This document shows positions 8,555-21,000 of a DNA stretch of 64,000 nucleotides, piece after piece. Every line of letters begins with the position of its first letter. Positions within the stretch are counted from its first letter, which is position 1. The translations under genes and the position numbers were made by a program. The notes below the pieces were generated by a model. The model had not been told where the DNA came from and did no database searches. It saw only the letters and a list, made by a program, of their open reading frames with translations. Source of the stretch: Pseudomonadota bacterium (lineage in GTDB: Bacteria; Pseudomonadota; Gammaproteobacteria; Steroidobacterales; Steroidobacteraceae); contig JANXUT010000075.1 in assembly GCA_025356075.1 (NCBI GenBank), positions 42,823-106,822 on the forward strand. The letters are read 5' to 3'.

Positions 8555-9613
8555 GTGCTGATTCGACGGCTCGGGTTCCTGCTGCCGCTCGTATTGCCGG
8601 TTCTCGTGCTGGTCGGCTACCGGCTGGGCGGGGCCTGGAATTACCTGACTGCCTGGTGGGCCTTCGCGCTCGTCCCGCTCACCGACACGCTCGTTGGCAT
8701 CGACACCGAGGTGGCCGGCCCCGCGCGTGGCAGCTCGCAGGGATGGGAACTCTACTTCGACGCGGTGCTCATCGCCTGGGTGCCGGTGCAGTTTGCGCTC
8801 CTCCTGTTTGCCGTCGTCGCGGTCGGCACGATCGACGGGATCGGTGCGCGCATCGGCTTCACGCTCTCGGTCGGCATCGTCACGGGCGGCATCGGCATCG
8901 TCGTCGCGCACGAGCTCGGCCATCGCCAGGGTCGCGGCGCGCGCGTCCTCGCCGGCGCACTCCTGAGCTCGGTCGCGTACCTGCACTTCTATATCGAGCA
9001 CAACCAGGGTCACCACTCGCGCGTCGGGACCGACCGCGACCCGGCGAGCGCCCGGCCCGGCGAGACGTTCTGGCGCTTCCTGCCGCGCGCCGTGTTCGGC
9101 GGTATCGCGAGCGCGTGGCACATCGAGGCGGCGCGGCTTCGGCTCGCCGGGCAGTCGCGCTACTCAGCGCGCAATCGGCTCGTGTGGGCGGCGGCGATTC
9201 CGCTCGCGGTCACGCTCTGCCTCGGCGCGACGCTCGGGGCGCCGGCGGCGAGCCTCTTCGTCGCGCAGGCGCTCATCGCCGCCTCGCTCCTCGAACTCGT
9301 CAACTACGTCGAGCACTACGGACTCACGCGCCGGCGCGGCGCGGACGGGCGCTTCGAGCGCGTCGGCGTCGAGCACTCGTGGAATTCGAGCCAGCGGCTG
9401 TCGAACTGGGTGACGTTCAACCTGCAGCGCCACTCGCATCATCACGTGCAGGTGACCCGCCGCTACCAGGAACTCGAGCACGCGCCGGGAGCCCCGCAGC
9501 TCCCGACGGGCTACGCCGGCATGATCGTGCTCGCGCTCGTGCCGCCGCTGTGGCGCCGGGTCATGGACCCCAGGCTCGCGCGCTGGCAGGCCGAACACGG
9601 GGTGAATGCGTGA
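8555..9613 (+). CDS. alkB: Alkane 1-monooxygenase (AlkB-type membrane hydroxylase)
   Basis: An integral-membrane di-iron enzyme that hydroxylates terminal carbons of alkanes with electrons from a rubredoxin. The 352-residue protein has the three histidine boxes: HELGH (119-123), EHNQGHH (148-154) and RHSHHH late in the chain (LQRHSHHHVQVTRRY), plus the NYVEHYG motif before it. Several hydrophobic segments precede the first box. The start is GTG after a GGAGGT site. It is a little shorter than the well-studied ~400-residue AlkB proteins, and no rubredoxin or rubredoxin reductase gene is adjacent. The downstream GFA-family gene is translationally coupled. Substrate chain length is unknown; the related xylene-monooxygenase XylM group is a less likely alternative. 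Confidence 0.93.
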   Translation: MLIRRLGFLLPLVLPVLVLVGYRLGGAWNYLTAWWAFALVPLTDTLVGIDTEVAGPARGSSQGWELYFDAVLIAWVPVQFALLLFAVVAVGTIDGIGARIGFTLSVGIVTGGIGIVVAHELGHRQGRGARVLAGALLSSVAYLHFYIEHNQGHHSRVGTDRDPASARPGETFWRFLPRAVFGGIASAWHIEAARLRLAGQSRYSARNRLVWAAAIPLAVTLCLGATLGAPAASLFVAQALIAASLLELVNYVEHYGLTRRRGADGRFERVGVEHSWNSSQRLSNWVTFNLQRHSHHHVQVTRRYQELEHAPGAPQLPTGYAGMIVLALVPPLWRRVMDPRLARWQAEHGVNA

Positions 9614-9996
9614 GCGGCGGGGCGCTCATCGTCCATCACGGCGGCTGCCACTGCGCAGCGGTCGCCTTCGAGGTCGAGGCGCCGGCCGCGATCGAGGTGT
9701 CCGAGTGCAACTGCTCGGTCTGCGCGATGACGGGATACCTGCACCTCATCGTCCCGAAGGAACGGTTCCGGCTGGTGCGCGGCGCACAGGCGATGGTGGA
9801 ATACCGATTCAACACGGGTACCGCAAAGCATCTGTTCTGCCGGCACTGCGGCATCAAGTCGTTCTACGTGCCGCGCTCCCACCCCGAGGGCATCAGCGTG
9901 CACGCGCGGTGCCTCGCGCCCGGCACCGTGACGACGATGACCGTCACGCCCTTCGATGGGCGCAACTGGGAAGCGGCGCGCCCGTCGCTTGCCTGA
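9610..9996 (+). CDS. GFA / CENP-V fold zinc protein
   Basis: A 128-residue protein of the family named after glutathione-dependent formaldehyde-activating enzyme (Gfa), a small zinc beta-fold. The metal-binding cysteines are all present: Cys13 and Cys15 (GGCHC), Cys33, Cys35 and Cys38 (CNCSVC), Cys77 and Cys80 (CRHC). The GTG start overlaps the alkB TGA in a GTGA, so it is almost certainly co-translated with alkB. Most proteins annotated as Gfa have no proven formaldehyde role; a role in handling aldehydes from alkane oxidation is inference. It ends 12 bp before the convergent ppsA stop. Confidence 0.9.
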   Translation: MSGGALIVHHGGCHCAAVAFEVEAPAAIEVSECNCSVCAMTGYLHLIVPKERFRLVRGAQAMVEYRFNTGTAKHLFCRHCGIKSFYVPRSHPEGISVHARCLAPGTVTTMTVTPFDGRNWEAARPSLA

Positions 9997-10008
9997 AAGG
10001 CGTGCGCC

Positions 10009-12378
<2,370 letters not shown>

Positions 12379-12415
12379 ATGCCCACCCTGACGGTTCCTG
12401 GCGGCGACCGCTCCG

Positions 12416-12441
12416 GGCCCGGATTGTGCCGCATCCGGGCC
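12416..12441. repeat. Inverted repeat between ppsA and ppsR
   Basis: A perfect 9-bp stem, GGCCCGGAT (12416-12424) and ATCCGGGCC (12433-12441), with an 8-nt loop. It lies 38-63 nt upstream of the ppsA GTG and could be a leader hairpin or an operator. A short (CGC)n tract follows at 12461-12478. Confidence 0.6.
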
Positions 12442-12523
12442 GCCGCTGCCCGGGCGCCTGCGCCGCCGCCGCCGCCGGTCGAGGAGGTACACTGGCCGAA
12501 GTCCCCGCGCCGGGAGAGGGCTG

Positions 12524-13348
12524 GTGCCGAAACGCACGGTGTTCTTCGTATCCGACCAGACCGGCGTCACCGCCGAGACGATGGGGCACAGCCTGTTGAC
12601 GCAGTTCGAGCGGGTGGAATTCCGCGCGATTACGCTGCCGTTCATCGCGACCGCGGAGAAGGCCCTCGAGGCGCGCGAGCGCGTGAACGCTGCCGCGCTC
12701 GCCGAGGGCATGCCGCCGATCGTCTTCTCGACGCTCGTGAAGGACGACCTGCGCGACATGGTCAAGGCCGCCAACTGCGTGTTCCTCGACTTCTTCGAGG
12801 CGTTCCTGGGTCCGCTCGAGGCGGCGCTCGACTCCAAGAGCTCGCACGCGCCCGGCCGCGCGCACGGCATGGCGGACATTGCCGGCTACACCGCGCGCAT
12901 CGATGCGACCAATTTTGCGCTCGCCAACGACGATGGCGTGCACACGCGCGACTACCAGCACGCCGACGTGGTCCTGGTCGGTGTGTCGCGCTCCGGCAAG
13001 ACGCCGACCTGCCTCTACATGGCGATCCACTACGGCATCATGGCGGCCAACTACCCGCTGACCGAGGAGGACCTCGAGGGCGGGTCGCTGCCGGCCGCCC
13101 TCGCGCAACACCTGCCGAAGCTCTACGGGCTCACGATCCGGCCCGACCGCCTGCAACAGATCCGTCACGAACGGCGCCCCGACAGCCGCTACGCCTCCGC
13201 CCAGCAGGTCGCCTTCGAGGTACGCTCCGCGGAGGCGCTGTTCGAGCGCTTCGGCATCCCGTTCCTCGACACGACCGACTGCTCGATCGAGGAACTCGGC
13301 AGCCGCATCATGCACCGGACCGGTGCCGAGGGGCGCATGCGCTCGTGA
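12524..13348 (+). CDS. ppsR: PEP synthase regulatory protein (kinase/pyrophosphorylase)
   Basis: A DUF299 bifunctional enzyme that switches PEP synthase off by ADP-dependent phosphorylation of an active-site threonine and on by phosphate-dependent dephosphorylation. The 274-residue protein begins with [15 protein letters not shown] and has the P-loop-like GVSRSGKTP around residues 152-160, both characteristic. The start is a GTG after a GGGAGAGGG site. Divergence from ppsA is the usual arrangement in Gammaproteobacteria and supports both calls. Confidence 0.95.
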   Translation: MPKRTVFFVSDQTGVTAETMGHSLLTQFERVEFRAITLPFIATAEKALEARERVNAAALAEGMPPIVFSTLVKDDLRDMVKAANCVFLDFFEAFLGPLEAALDSKSSHAPGRAHGMADIAGYTARIDATNFALANDDGVHTRDYQHADVVLVGVSRSGKTPTCLYMAIHYGIMAANYPLTEEDLEGGSLPAALAQHLPKLYGLTIRPDRLQQIRHERRPDSRYASAQQVAFEVRSAEALFERFGIPFLDTTDCSIEELGSRIMHRTGAEGRMRS

Positions 13349-13438
13349 GCTGAGTGCGTGACGGAGTTCGCAGACCGCGCCTAATCCCGTGCTGCCGTTC
13401 TCACCTCGGCGCTGCAGCGGCGGCACGAAAAAACGCTG

Positions 13439-13447
13439 TGATATATT
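13439..13447 (+). promoter_or_regulatory. Extended -10 promoter of the DUF1249 gene
   Basis: TGA followed by TATATT (13442-13447) is an extended -10. The expected start, about 7 nt downstream, coincides with the ATG at 13454, and no ribosome site precedes that ATG. This implies a leaderless or near-leaderless transcript. Confidence 0.45.
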
Positions 13448-13453
13448 CGCGGC

Positions 13454-13915
13454 ATGGTGAGCGACGACCTCTGCGCAGTGTCGTGGCGCGCGCGACCGGG
13501 CAGTTTCGTCGGTCTGATGACGCTCTACGAAAGCAACTACATCCGGCTCGGCTGGCTGGTCGGTGACCTGCGCGCGCTGACTGGCGAGCATCGCTCCCGG
13601 GTCGACGGTGACTGCGACTTGAAGCTCACCGTGCTCGAGCACGGTCCCTACACGACGATGCTGTCGCTGACCTACGCCTTCGAGTCCAAGCGCAGCCTCG
13701 CCGACACCCCGGATCTTGAGATCCGTGTGTACCACGATGCCCGCGTCGCCGAGGCGAGTGCGGTCGGCCAGGACGCGGTGCGCCGCGCCAAGCGCGTCAG
13801 CGCGCTCGCGACCGCGGAGCGGCTCGGTCCGCGCTGGTCACGCAACATGCTGCTGAACAAGTGGCTCGAGTATTGCGTCGACCGCGGCCATCGCTTTGGT
13901 GCGGTGCACGGATGA
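13454..13915 (+). CDS. yqiB: DUF1249 (YqiB) family protein
   Basis: A 153-residue cytoplasmic protein of the conserved DUF1249/YqiB family. The diagnostic stretch is YESNYIRLGWLVGDL (about residues 24-38), followed by the ExGPYTTMLSLTYAF segment and a short region of acidic and basic residues. In E. coli yqiB sits beside cpdA and nudF; here it stands alone after ppsR. No biochemical function is established for the family. Its stop lies just before a coiled-coil gene on the same strand. The start may be ATG 13454 or the GTG one codon later. Confidence 0.88.
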   Translation: MVSDDLCAVSWRARPGSFVGLMTLYESNYIRLGWLVGDLRALTGEHRSRVDGDCDLKLTVLEHGPYTTMLSLTYAFESKRSLADTPDLEIRVYHDARVAEASAVGQDAVRRAKRVSALATAERLGPRWSRNMLLNKWLEYCVDRGHRFGAVHG

Positions 13916-13949
13916 ACGCGCCTGGTCGCTCCACCCGAGCGCCGCCGCG

Positions 13950-14996
13950 ATGACGATCGGCGAACGGATAACCGGACTCAAGATGCCGCTCCTCGGAGCG
14001 AAGCGCGATCCCGCCGAGCAGGAGCGCCTGCTCAAGCTCTACTGGAACCGCGCCGAGCTCAAGAAGGAGCTCGCCGGCGTCGACGACCAGCTCTACCAGC
14101 TGCGTGACCGCCTGAAGCAGCAGGAAGCGGCGACTGAACGGGTGCTCGAGGAGAAGGAGTCGCTCGAGGTCCTGCTCGGCAACCCGGAGCTCGGCTTCGG
14201 CGCGCTGGTGCACTTCCAGCTCAGGGCGCTCTGGAAGGCCTGCAACGTGCAGCTCGAGCAGTTCGGCACCGAGCTCAGGCGCCAGCAGGAGGACCGCGAG
14301 CGCAAGCGCCAGCTGGTCGAGTTCCACCAGGACCGCCAGGCGCGCGTGAAGCTCGCCGCCGAGCGCCTCGAGGCCGCCGCCGCCGCGGTCGAGACCGAGG
14401 AGCAGACGCTCGCAGCGCTCCATGCCGAGCTGCGCGGCCTCACGAGCTTCTGGCATTACTTCCGGCGCCGGCGCCTCGCCGAGCGCATCACCGAGCAGGC
14501 GCGGGTGCGCGCCGCCGCGGTCGACTACCTGACCGACATGCAGGACGCCAAGCGCACGGTCGAGAAGGAGCCGTGGCCGGAGATCGCGGGGCTCGCCCTC
14601 GACGGCCGGCGCGCGATCAACAACGCCGTCATTGCCTACGCGCAGCTCCTCTACGCCCAGCTGGCCGAGTCCGGCCTCGCGCTCCTGTCGCGGCTCGCGC
14701 GGGCCAAGAGCGTGCAGGAGGCGAACTACGGTTCGCGCCACGAGTGCCAGACGATGATGAACGACATCGGCCTCGCGCTTGTCTCGGTGCGAGCGCAGCG
14801 CGACCGGGCCGCCGAGATCCGTTCGCGCAGCGAGCTGCTACGAAGCGCCGTGCGCTACGAGAGCGCGCACGACGCGGTCCCCGAGCCCCTGTCACTGCCC
14901 TCGGCGTTCGTCGGCCGCGACGGCGGCGTGCCGGTGCGCGAGCCCAACGTGCTCGCGGATGACTACTGGGAAATCGGCAGGTTGCTGCTGCGCTGA
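13950..14996 (+). CDS. Unrecognised coiled-coil protein
   Basis: I do not recognise this protein. From the ATG at 13950 it has 348 residues; a GTG at 13896 would add 18. Residues 20-190 are strongly charged and helical, with heptad-like Leu/Glu/Arg/Lys patterns (WNRAELKKELAGVDDQLYQL, then an Ala/Glu-rich run), so a long coiled coil is likely. There is no signal peptide and no clear membrane segment. The last 40 residues are less helical and end DDYWEIGRLLLR. The end overlaps the convergent RND permease gene by 34 bp. A cytoplasmic structural or scaffolding role is a guess only. Confidence 0.75.
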   Translation: MTIGERITGLKMPLLGAKRDPAEQERLLKLYWNRAELKKELAGVDDQLYQLRDRLKQQEAATERVLEEKESLEVLLGNPELGFGALVHFQLRALWKACNVQLEQFGTELRRQQEDRERKRQLVEFHQDRQARVKLAAERLEAAAAAVETEEQTLAALHAELRGLTSFWHYFRRRRLAERITEQARVRAAAVDYLTDMQDAKRTVEKEPWPEIAGLALDGRRAINNAVIAYAQLLYAQLAESGLALLSRLARAKSVQEANYGSRHECQTMMNDIGLALVSVRAQRDRAAEIRSRSELLRSAVRYESAHDAVPEPLSLPSAFVGRDGGVPVREPNVLADDYWEIGRLLLR

Positions 14997-17900
14997 GCGA
15001 TGGCGGGCACGCCCGGGCGCGCGACGCTGAGGCGCCTGCGCCACGCGCCCAAGTCATCCAGCCAGGCGTAGAACGCCGGCACGAAGAAGAGAGACACGAG
15101 CGCCCCGAACGCGAGTCCGCCGATGATCGCGCGCGCCATCGGATAGTAGGCCGCGCCACCACCGTTGCCGACCGACGCATCGCCAATCGCAAGTGGCACG
15201 AGCCCGAGCAGCGTCGTCGCGGTCGTCATCAGGATCGGTCGCAGCCGGTCGCGGCCGGCCTGCAGGATGGCGGCGTTCCGGTCGAGTCCCTGGGCCCTGA
15301 GGTTGACCACGTGCGCGATCAGCACGATGCCAATGTTCACGACCACCCCGACCAGGATCATGATGCCGATCATCGCCATCAGCGTGATCACCGTCTGGGT
15401 GATCGCGAAGAACCAGACTACGCCGACGATCGCGAACAGGATAGAGGTCACGATCGCCAGGGGATGCAGCAGTGACTCGAACAGCGCGGCCATGACGAGG
15501 AAAATGAGCACGACCGCGAGGATGATGTTCTGCGCCATCGTCTTTAGCGTGTCGTCCTCGTCCTCGGCGCCGCGGCCGTACTTCCAGCCGTAGCCGGGCG
15601 GCCACGGGAAGCTGTCGAGCGCGGGCTTGGCGCGGTCCTTGGCCTGCTCGAGCGTGGTATTGCGGGCGAGCGAGCCGGTGACGACGACCGAGGTCAGGCG
15701 GCTCGTGCGCTCGATCGCGCGCTCACCGGGCTGCTCGTGGAAGCTCGCGACCGAGCCTAGCGGCAGGTAGCCGCCGGCCGGCAGCGGGATCAGCAGGCGC
15801 GCCAGGTCATCGACGCGCTGCTTGTCACTCGGCCGGAACGCGAGGCGCATGTCGAGCTCACGATCGCCGCTGCGCAGTTCCCGCAGCTTGTCGCCGCGCA
15901 GCGCCACCGACACCGTCCGCGCCACGTCCTCGGTCGAGAGCCCAAGCTCCGCGACGCGGGTGCGGTCGACGACGATCTGCACCTCGGTGTCGCCGTTACG
16001 CGCCTCGGAGTGGACGCCCTCGAGTCCAGGCACGTCGGCGAGGCGGTGCGCGACCGCGACCGAGAGGTCGGCGAGCACGGCGGTCGACTCGCCGGTGAGG
16101 CGGATGTTGAAGCCGCGACCGCCGGCGGAGTCATCGAACTTGAACGTCGGCTTGCCGATGATGATCTCAGGCAAGCCCTTGGTGATCTTTTCCATCACGT
16201 CGCGCGCGGCGACCCGCGCCTCCTGCTTCGGCGTCAGGTAGATCGCCGTCAGTGCCTCGCTCGCCTCGAAGTGCGTGTAGATGTTCTTGATGTCAAATTC
16301 CTGCCGGTGTGCCTCGAGGAACGCCTCGACCCGGTTGACCGCCTCCTCGACCCGATCAAGCGGGTAGGTGCCATCGAGCTTGTAGTCGAGGTAAAGCGTC
16401 CGACTCGTGCCCTGCGGGAACGGGTCGACCTGCACGATGCCGAGCGCAAAGAGCGGCACGGGCGAGGCGAGGGTGAGCACCACGAGACCGGCGGTCTTCC
16501 ACGGCGAGCGCAGCACCCAGCCGAGTGCGCGCGCGTAGCGCTCCTGCAGGCGCCCGACGAAGCTCGCCGCGGCGACGGGCTTGGGCGCCGCGAGGCGCGA
16601 GGTGAGCAGCGGTATCAGCGTCTGGGCGATGACGAGGGAAGCGATCATCGCGAACACGATCGGGATCGCGACGTGGGTGAGGAAGATCGAGATCTGGCTC
16701 TTGGCGCCGAACACGATCGGCAGGAACACGATCACCGTCGCCGCGGTGCCGGCCATCGTCGCGACGCCTACCTCGCTGACGCCGGCGATCGTCGCCCGCA
16801 CCGGGTCGGCCGGGTCGAGCTGACGATGCCGGAAGATGCTCTCGGTCACGACCACCGCGTTGTCGACCAGCATGCCGACGGCGAGCATCATGCCCATCAT
16901 CGTCAGCACGTTGAGCGTGAGGCCGAGAAAGTACATCGCCGCGAGCGTGATGATGAGCGAGCAGGGGACGGCGAGGCTCACAATCAGCGTCGTCGGCCAG
17001 TCGCGCAGGAAGAAGAAGAGCACCGCGAGCGCGAACGCGGCACCCAGAAGCCCGGCGTTGCGCAGGTCGGCGAGCGAGCTCTTGATGCTCGCCGCCTGGT
17101 TGTCGACGACGACCATCTTGACGCCCTGCAGGCTCGGCACCTCGCGCGCCGACTCAAGCGCCACCAGCACGCGCTCGACGACGTCGACGACGTTGCCCTG
17201 CGTCGTCTTGAAGACGTCGAGCCCGATCGCGGGCCTCAAGTCCACGTGCCGGCCGATCTCGGTCGGCGGCGTGACGAGCGCGACGCTCGCGACGTCGCTC
17301 AGGCGCAGTCCCGGGCGGATCAGCAGGTTCTCGACGTCCTCGACCGTGTGGAACTCGCCGAGCGGCCGCACGATGAACCGCCGGCCGCGCTCGGTGATTT
17401 CCCCGGCGCTGACGGCGAAGTTGCTCTTCTGCAGCGCGAGGCTGAGTGCGGGCAGGTCGACGCCGTTGGCGGCAGCGCGGTCGGCATCGACGAGCACCCG
17501 CACCTCGCGCCGCTGCACACCCTGCAGGTCGACGCGGGCAACTCCCGGGATCCGCTCCAGCGGGCGCTTCAGGTACTTCTCGAGCATGTCGTATTCGCGG
17601 GACAGGTCCTGCGTCGCCGAGAGGCGCACGACGACGACGGCCTGGTCGGCGGAGGAGAAGGTCTGCACGATGATGCGATCGGCGCCCTGCGGTAGCTGCG
17701 GCCGGATCGAGTCGAGCTTTGCCCTGATGTCGAAGCTCGCCGCTTCGAGCGGCCGGCCCCAGTTGAGGTCGATCTGGAAGTTCGCGCCATCCGCCGTCGA
17801 GGTCGAGCGGACCTGCTTGATGCCGGGCAGCGTCGCGAGCGCTTCCTCGACCGGGCGCGTCACGAGCCGCTCGACCTCCTCGGGCGTGGAGCCGAGGTAA

Positions 17901-18049
17901 GGGATCCTCACCTGCATGCCGGGGAAGGTGATCGCCGGGAACTCCTCGAGAGGCAAGAGTCGCCCGGCGATGAGGCCGATCGCGGCGATCGCGAGGAACA
18001 CCATCAGCGTCGTGACCGGACGCCTGAGCGCGACCTCGGTGTGGCGCAC
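14963..18049 (-). CDS. RND efflux permease (second subunit)
   Basis: A 1028-residue inner-membrane RND (AcrB-type) transporter that exports substrates using the proton gradient. The N-terminal helix, large periplasmic loop with the TRPVEEAL segment, a helix cluster with GMLVDNAVVVTESI, a second loop and a final helix cluster are all visible. In AcrB the proton-relay pair is Asp-Asp; here it reads Asp-Asn, as in the neighbouring permease and in many non-AcrB RND proteins. The start is 5 bp after the first permease gene, so the two permeases and the adaptor form one operon. The C-terminal 12 codons overlap the convergent coiled-coil gene. The substrate is unknown. Confidence 0.93.
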   Translation of the reverse strand: MRHTEVALRRPVTTLMVFLAIAAIGLIAGRLLPLEEFPAITFPGMQVRIPYLGSTPEEVERLVTRPVEEALATLPGIKQVRSTSTADGANFQIDLNWGRPLEAASFDIRAKLDSIRPQLPQGADRIIVQTFSSADQAVVVVRLSATQDLSREYDMLEKYLKRPLERIPGVARVDLQGVQRREVRVLVDADRAAANGVDLPALSLALQKSNFAVSAGEITERGRRFIVRPLGEFHTVEDVENLLIRPGLRLSDVASVALVTPPTEIGRHVDLRPAIGLDVFKTTQGNVVDVVERVLVALESAREVPSLQGVKMVVVDNQAASIKSSLADLRNAGLLGAAFALAVLFFFLRDWPTTLIVSLAVPCSLIITLAAMYFLGLTLNVLTMMGMMLAVGMLVDNAVVVTESIFRHRQLDPADPVRATIAGVSEVGVATMAGTAATVIVFLPIVFGAKSQISIFLTHVAIPIVFAMIASLVIAQTLIPLLTSRLAAPKPVAAASFVGRLQERYARALGWVLRSPWKTAGLVVLTLASPVPLFALGIVQVDPFPQGTSRTLYLDYKLDGTYPLDRVEEAVNRVEAFLEAHRQEFDIKNIYTHFEASEALTAIYLTPKQEARVAARDVMEKITKGLPEIIIGKPTFKFDDSAGGRGFNIRLTGESTAVLADLSVAVAHRLADVPGLEGVHSEARNGDTEVQIVVDRTRVAELGLSTEDVARTVSVALRGDKLRELRSGDRELDMRLAFRPSDKQRVDDLARLLIPLPAGGYLPLGSVASFHEQPGERAIERTSRLTSVVVTGSLARNTTLEQAKDRAKPALDSFPWPPGYGWKYGRGAEDEDDTLKTMAQNIILAVVLIFLVMAALFESLLHPLAIVTSILFAIVGVVWFFAITQTVITLMAMIGIMILVGVVVNIGIVLIAHVVNLRAQGLDRNAAILQAGRDRLRPILMTTATTLLGLVPLAIGDASVGNGGGAAYYPMARAIIGGLAFGALVSLFFVPAFYAWLDDLGAWRRRLSVARPGVPAIAQRSSNLPISQ

Positions 18050-18053
18050 GGCC

Positions 18054-21000
18054 TTATGCCTCGCTGGCGAGGCCGCCGCCGGCGGCGTCGGCAGCCTGGG
18101 GGAGCGGCGCGCGCGCCGGCAGGCGCTCGCGCCGGTCGAGCGTCGCGTAGACGACCGGGATCACGAGGAGCGTGAGGAACGTCGTCAGGAGCACCCCGCC
18201 GATGACCGTGATCGCCATGGGCGCCCTAACCTCGGCGCCCTCGCCGAGCCCGAGCGCCATCGGCAGGAGCCCCAGGATCGTCGTCAGCTTCGTGATCAGG
18301 ATGGGCCTTAGGCGCGCACGTCCCGCCTCGACGATCGCGCTCACCTTGTCGAGGCCGCGCGCCCGCGCCTGGTTGACCGCATCGATGAGCACGATCGACT
18401 GGTTGACGACGATGCCGGCCAGCATGATGAGGCCGATGTAGGCGACCGCGTTCAGGGTCGTGTGCGTGATCAGGAGCGCCCAGATCGCGCCGATCACCGC
18501 GAGCGGGATCGTGAACAGGATCACGAGCGGGTGCAGCAGCGACTCGAACTGCGAGGCCATTACAAGGTAGACGAGGAAGATCGCGAGCAAGAGCACGAAC
18601 TGCAGCGACCTGAACGAGTCGCGCATGTCCTCGGACTGCCCCGACACGCGCGCGGTGAGGCCGGCCGGGAGCGTGCTCGAGGCGACGATCTCCGCGAGCG
18701 CCACCGTCGCGGCGCCGAGGTCGCCACTGCCGAGGCTCGCCGAAATGATCGCGACGCGCTCCTGCGCGGCGCGGCGGATCTCGGCGGGACCGACCGCGAG
18801 CGTCACCGTCGCGACCGCCGAGAGCGGCACGGGATCGGCGCTCCCCGGGTTGATGATGAGGTTCCTGACCTCCTCGATCGAGGCGGAGCGGGTGTCGACG
18901 CTGCGGACCCTCACATCGATCTTCTTGTCGCGCCACTGCCAGCGGGTCGCGACGTCGCCGCGGATGCTGCTGACGATGCGATCGGCGACGTCGCGGACGG
19001 TGAGCCCGAGCTGCGTGACCCGTTCCTGGTCGAACACGATCTGGATCTCCGGCGTCCCGGCCTCGATCGTCGAGCGCACGTCGGTGAAGCGCGGGTCGCC
19101 GACCATGCGCTTCTTGATGGCATCCGCTGCCGTGCGCATCTGGCCGAGGTCGTAGCCCGCGACGACGACCTCGAGCGGCGTCGCGAGCGTGAACAGGCTC
19201 GGGCGGCTGAACTGGTACTGCGCGCCCGGCAACGCCTCGAGCGTGCTCCTCAGGCGCAGCATCGCCTGCTCCTCGTCGGCGCGCTTGGAGCCGGGCGCGA
19301 GCGTCACGCTCAGGCGCCCGGTGTTCTCGCCGGCGTCGGTCGGGTTCGCATCGAGCCGGTTGCCGGTGCCGGCGACGGAGTAGGCGAGCGCCGTGTTGCC
19401 GAGCGCGCTCGCGCCGCTCGAGGCGCTCCTGACCGCGCGGTCCGTTTCCTCGAGCGGCGTGCCGGGCGCGAGCCTCAAGTCCACGTTGAACTCGCCCTGC
19501 GACATCTGCGGCAGGAGCTCGGTGCCGAGGAGCGGTACGAGCGCGAGCGTGCCGAGGAACAGCGCGCCCGCGGCGCCGAGCACGCGGCCGCGATGCGCAA
19601 GCGCCCAGCGCACCGTCGGCGGATAGACGCGATCGGCGGCCAGGTACACCGCCTGGGTGCCGCGCACGAGCGGCGAGAGCGCCGTGCGGCAGAGGCGCGC
19701 GATCAGCCTCCCGACCCAGGCGAGCGCGCCTAGCACCGCCCGGAGCGTCCGCGTCAGGCGCCCGGGCGGGACGAGGGCTGCTGCCTCGCTCGGGACGACG
19801 GGCTTGCCGGCCGCCAGCATCGGCACGAGGGTGAGCGCGACGACGAGCGAGAGCGCGAGCGAGAACGTGACGGTGAGCGCCTGGTCGCGAAACAGCTGCC
19901 CGGCGACGCCCGTGATGAACACCATCGGGAAGAACACCGCGATCGAGGTGAGCGTCGCCGCGGTCACCGCCATCGACACCTCGCCCGTGCCCTCGCGCGC
20001 GGCATCGGCGAGGCTCGCGCCGTGCTCGCGCCGGCGGACGATGCTCTCGAGCACGACCACCGCGTTGTCGACCAGCATGCCGACCGCAAGCGCGATGCCG
20101 CCGAGCGACATGATGTTGAGCGTGACCCCGGCCCAGTACATCAGCATGAACGTACCGACCACCGACACCGGGATCGCGACCCCCGAGATCAGCGTCATGC
20201 GCGCATCGCGCAGGAAGCAGTACAGCACCAGGATCGCGAGCACCCCGCCGATCAGCGCCGCGTTCTTCACCTCGCTGATCGCCGCAGCGATGAAGTGCGA
20301 CTGGTCGTAGACGATTTTCAGCTTGGTGCCGGGCGGCAGCGCCGGCTCGAGGCTCTCGACCTTGGACTTGAGCGCGACGGCGAGCCTGACGGTGTTCGCA
20401 TCGCCCTCCTTGTAGACGCCAAGCTCGATCGACTCGCGGCCGTCGACGCGGGTGATCGCCTCGCGGTCCTTGTGGCCATGGGTGACGCTGGCGACGTCGC
20501 GCAGGTAGATCGGGTGGCCGTCGCGCATCGCGAGGATCGCGTTCGCCATCTCCTCGATGCTCGTGAACTCATTCAGCGTGCGCACGAGGAAGCGCTGCGT
20601 GCCCTGCTCGAGGCGCCCGCCGGAGAGGTTCACGTTCTCCTGCTTGAGGCGCCTCGTCACGGCATCGATGCCAAGCCCGACCTGGGCGAGGCGCTGCTGG
20701 TCGACCCGCACCTCGACCTCGTCCTCGAACCCGCCGCTCACCTTGACGGCGGCCGCGCCCTCGACCGACTCGAGCTCGGGCCTGAGGCGATCCTCGCCGA
20801 AGCGCCGAAGCACCTTGAGTCGTTCCTCGGAGGTCGTGGTCCCGGCCGTGTCGAGCAGCGCCAGGCGCATCACGGGCTCGCTCGAGGGGTCGAACCTGAG
20901 CAGCAGCGGGCGCTTCGCCTCAAGGGGAAGCTGCAGCAGGTCGAGCTTCTCGCGCACGTCGATGCCGGTGAGGTCCATGCTCGTACCCCACGCGAACTCG

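Noticed and set aside
12461..12478. (CGC)n trinucleotide tract as a phase-variation repeat
   Set aside because: Only about six units in a very GC-rich spacer and not in a coding frame; no sign of variability can be seen.
16010..17695. Open frame antisense to the RND permease
   Set aside because: The translation is compositionally biased (Arg/Asp/His) as expected for an antisense shadow of a conserved permease.
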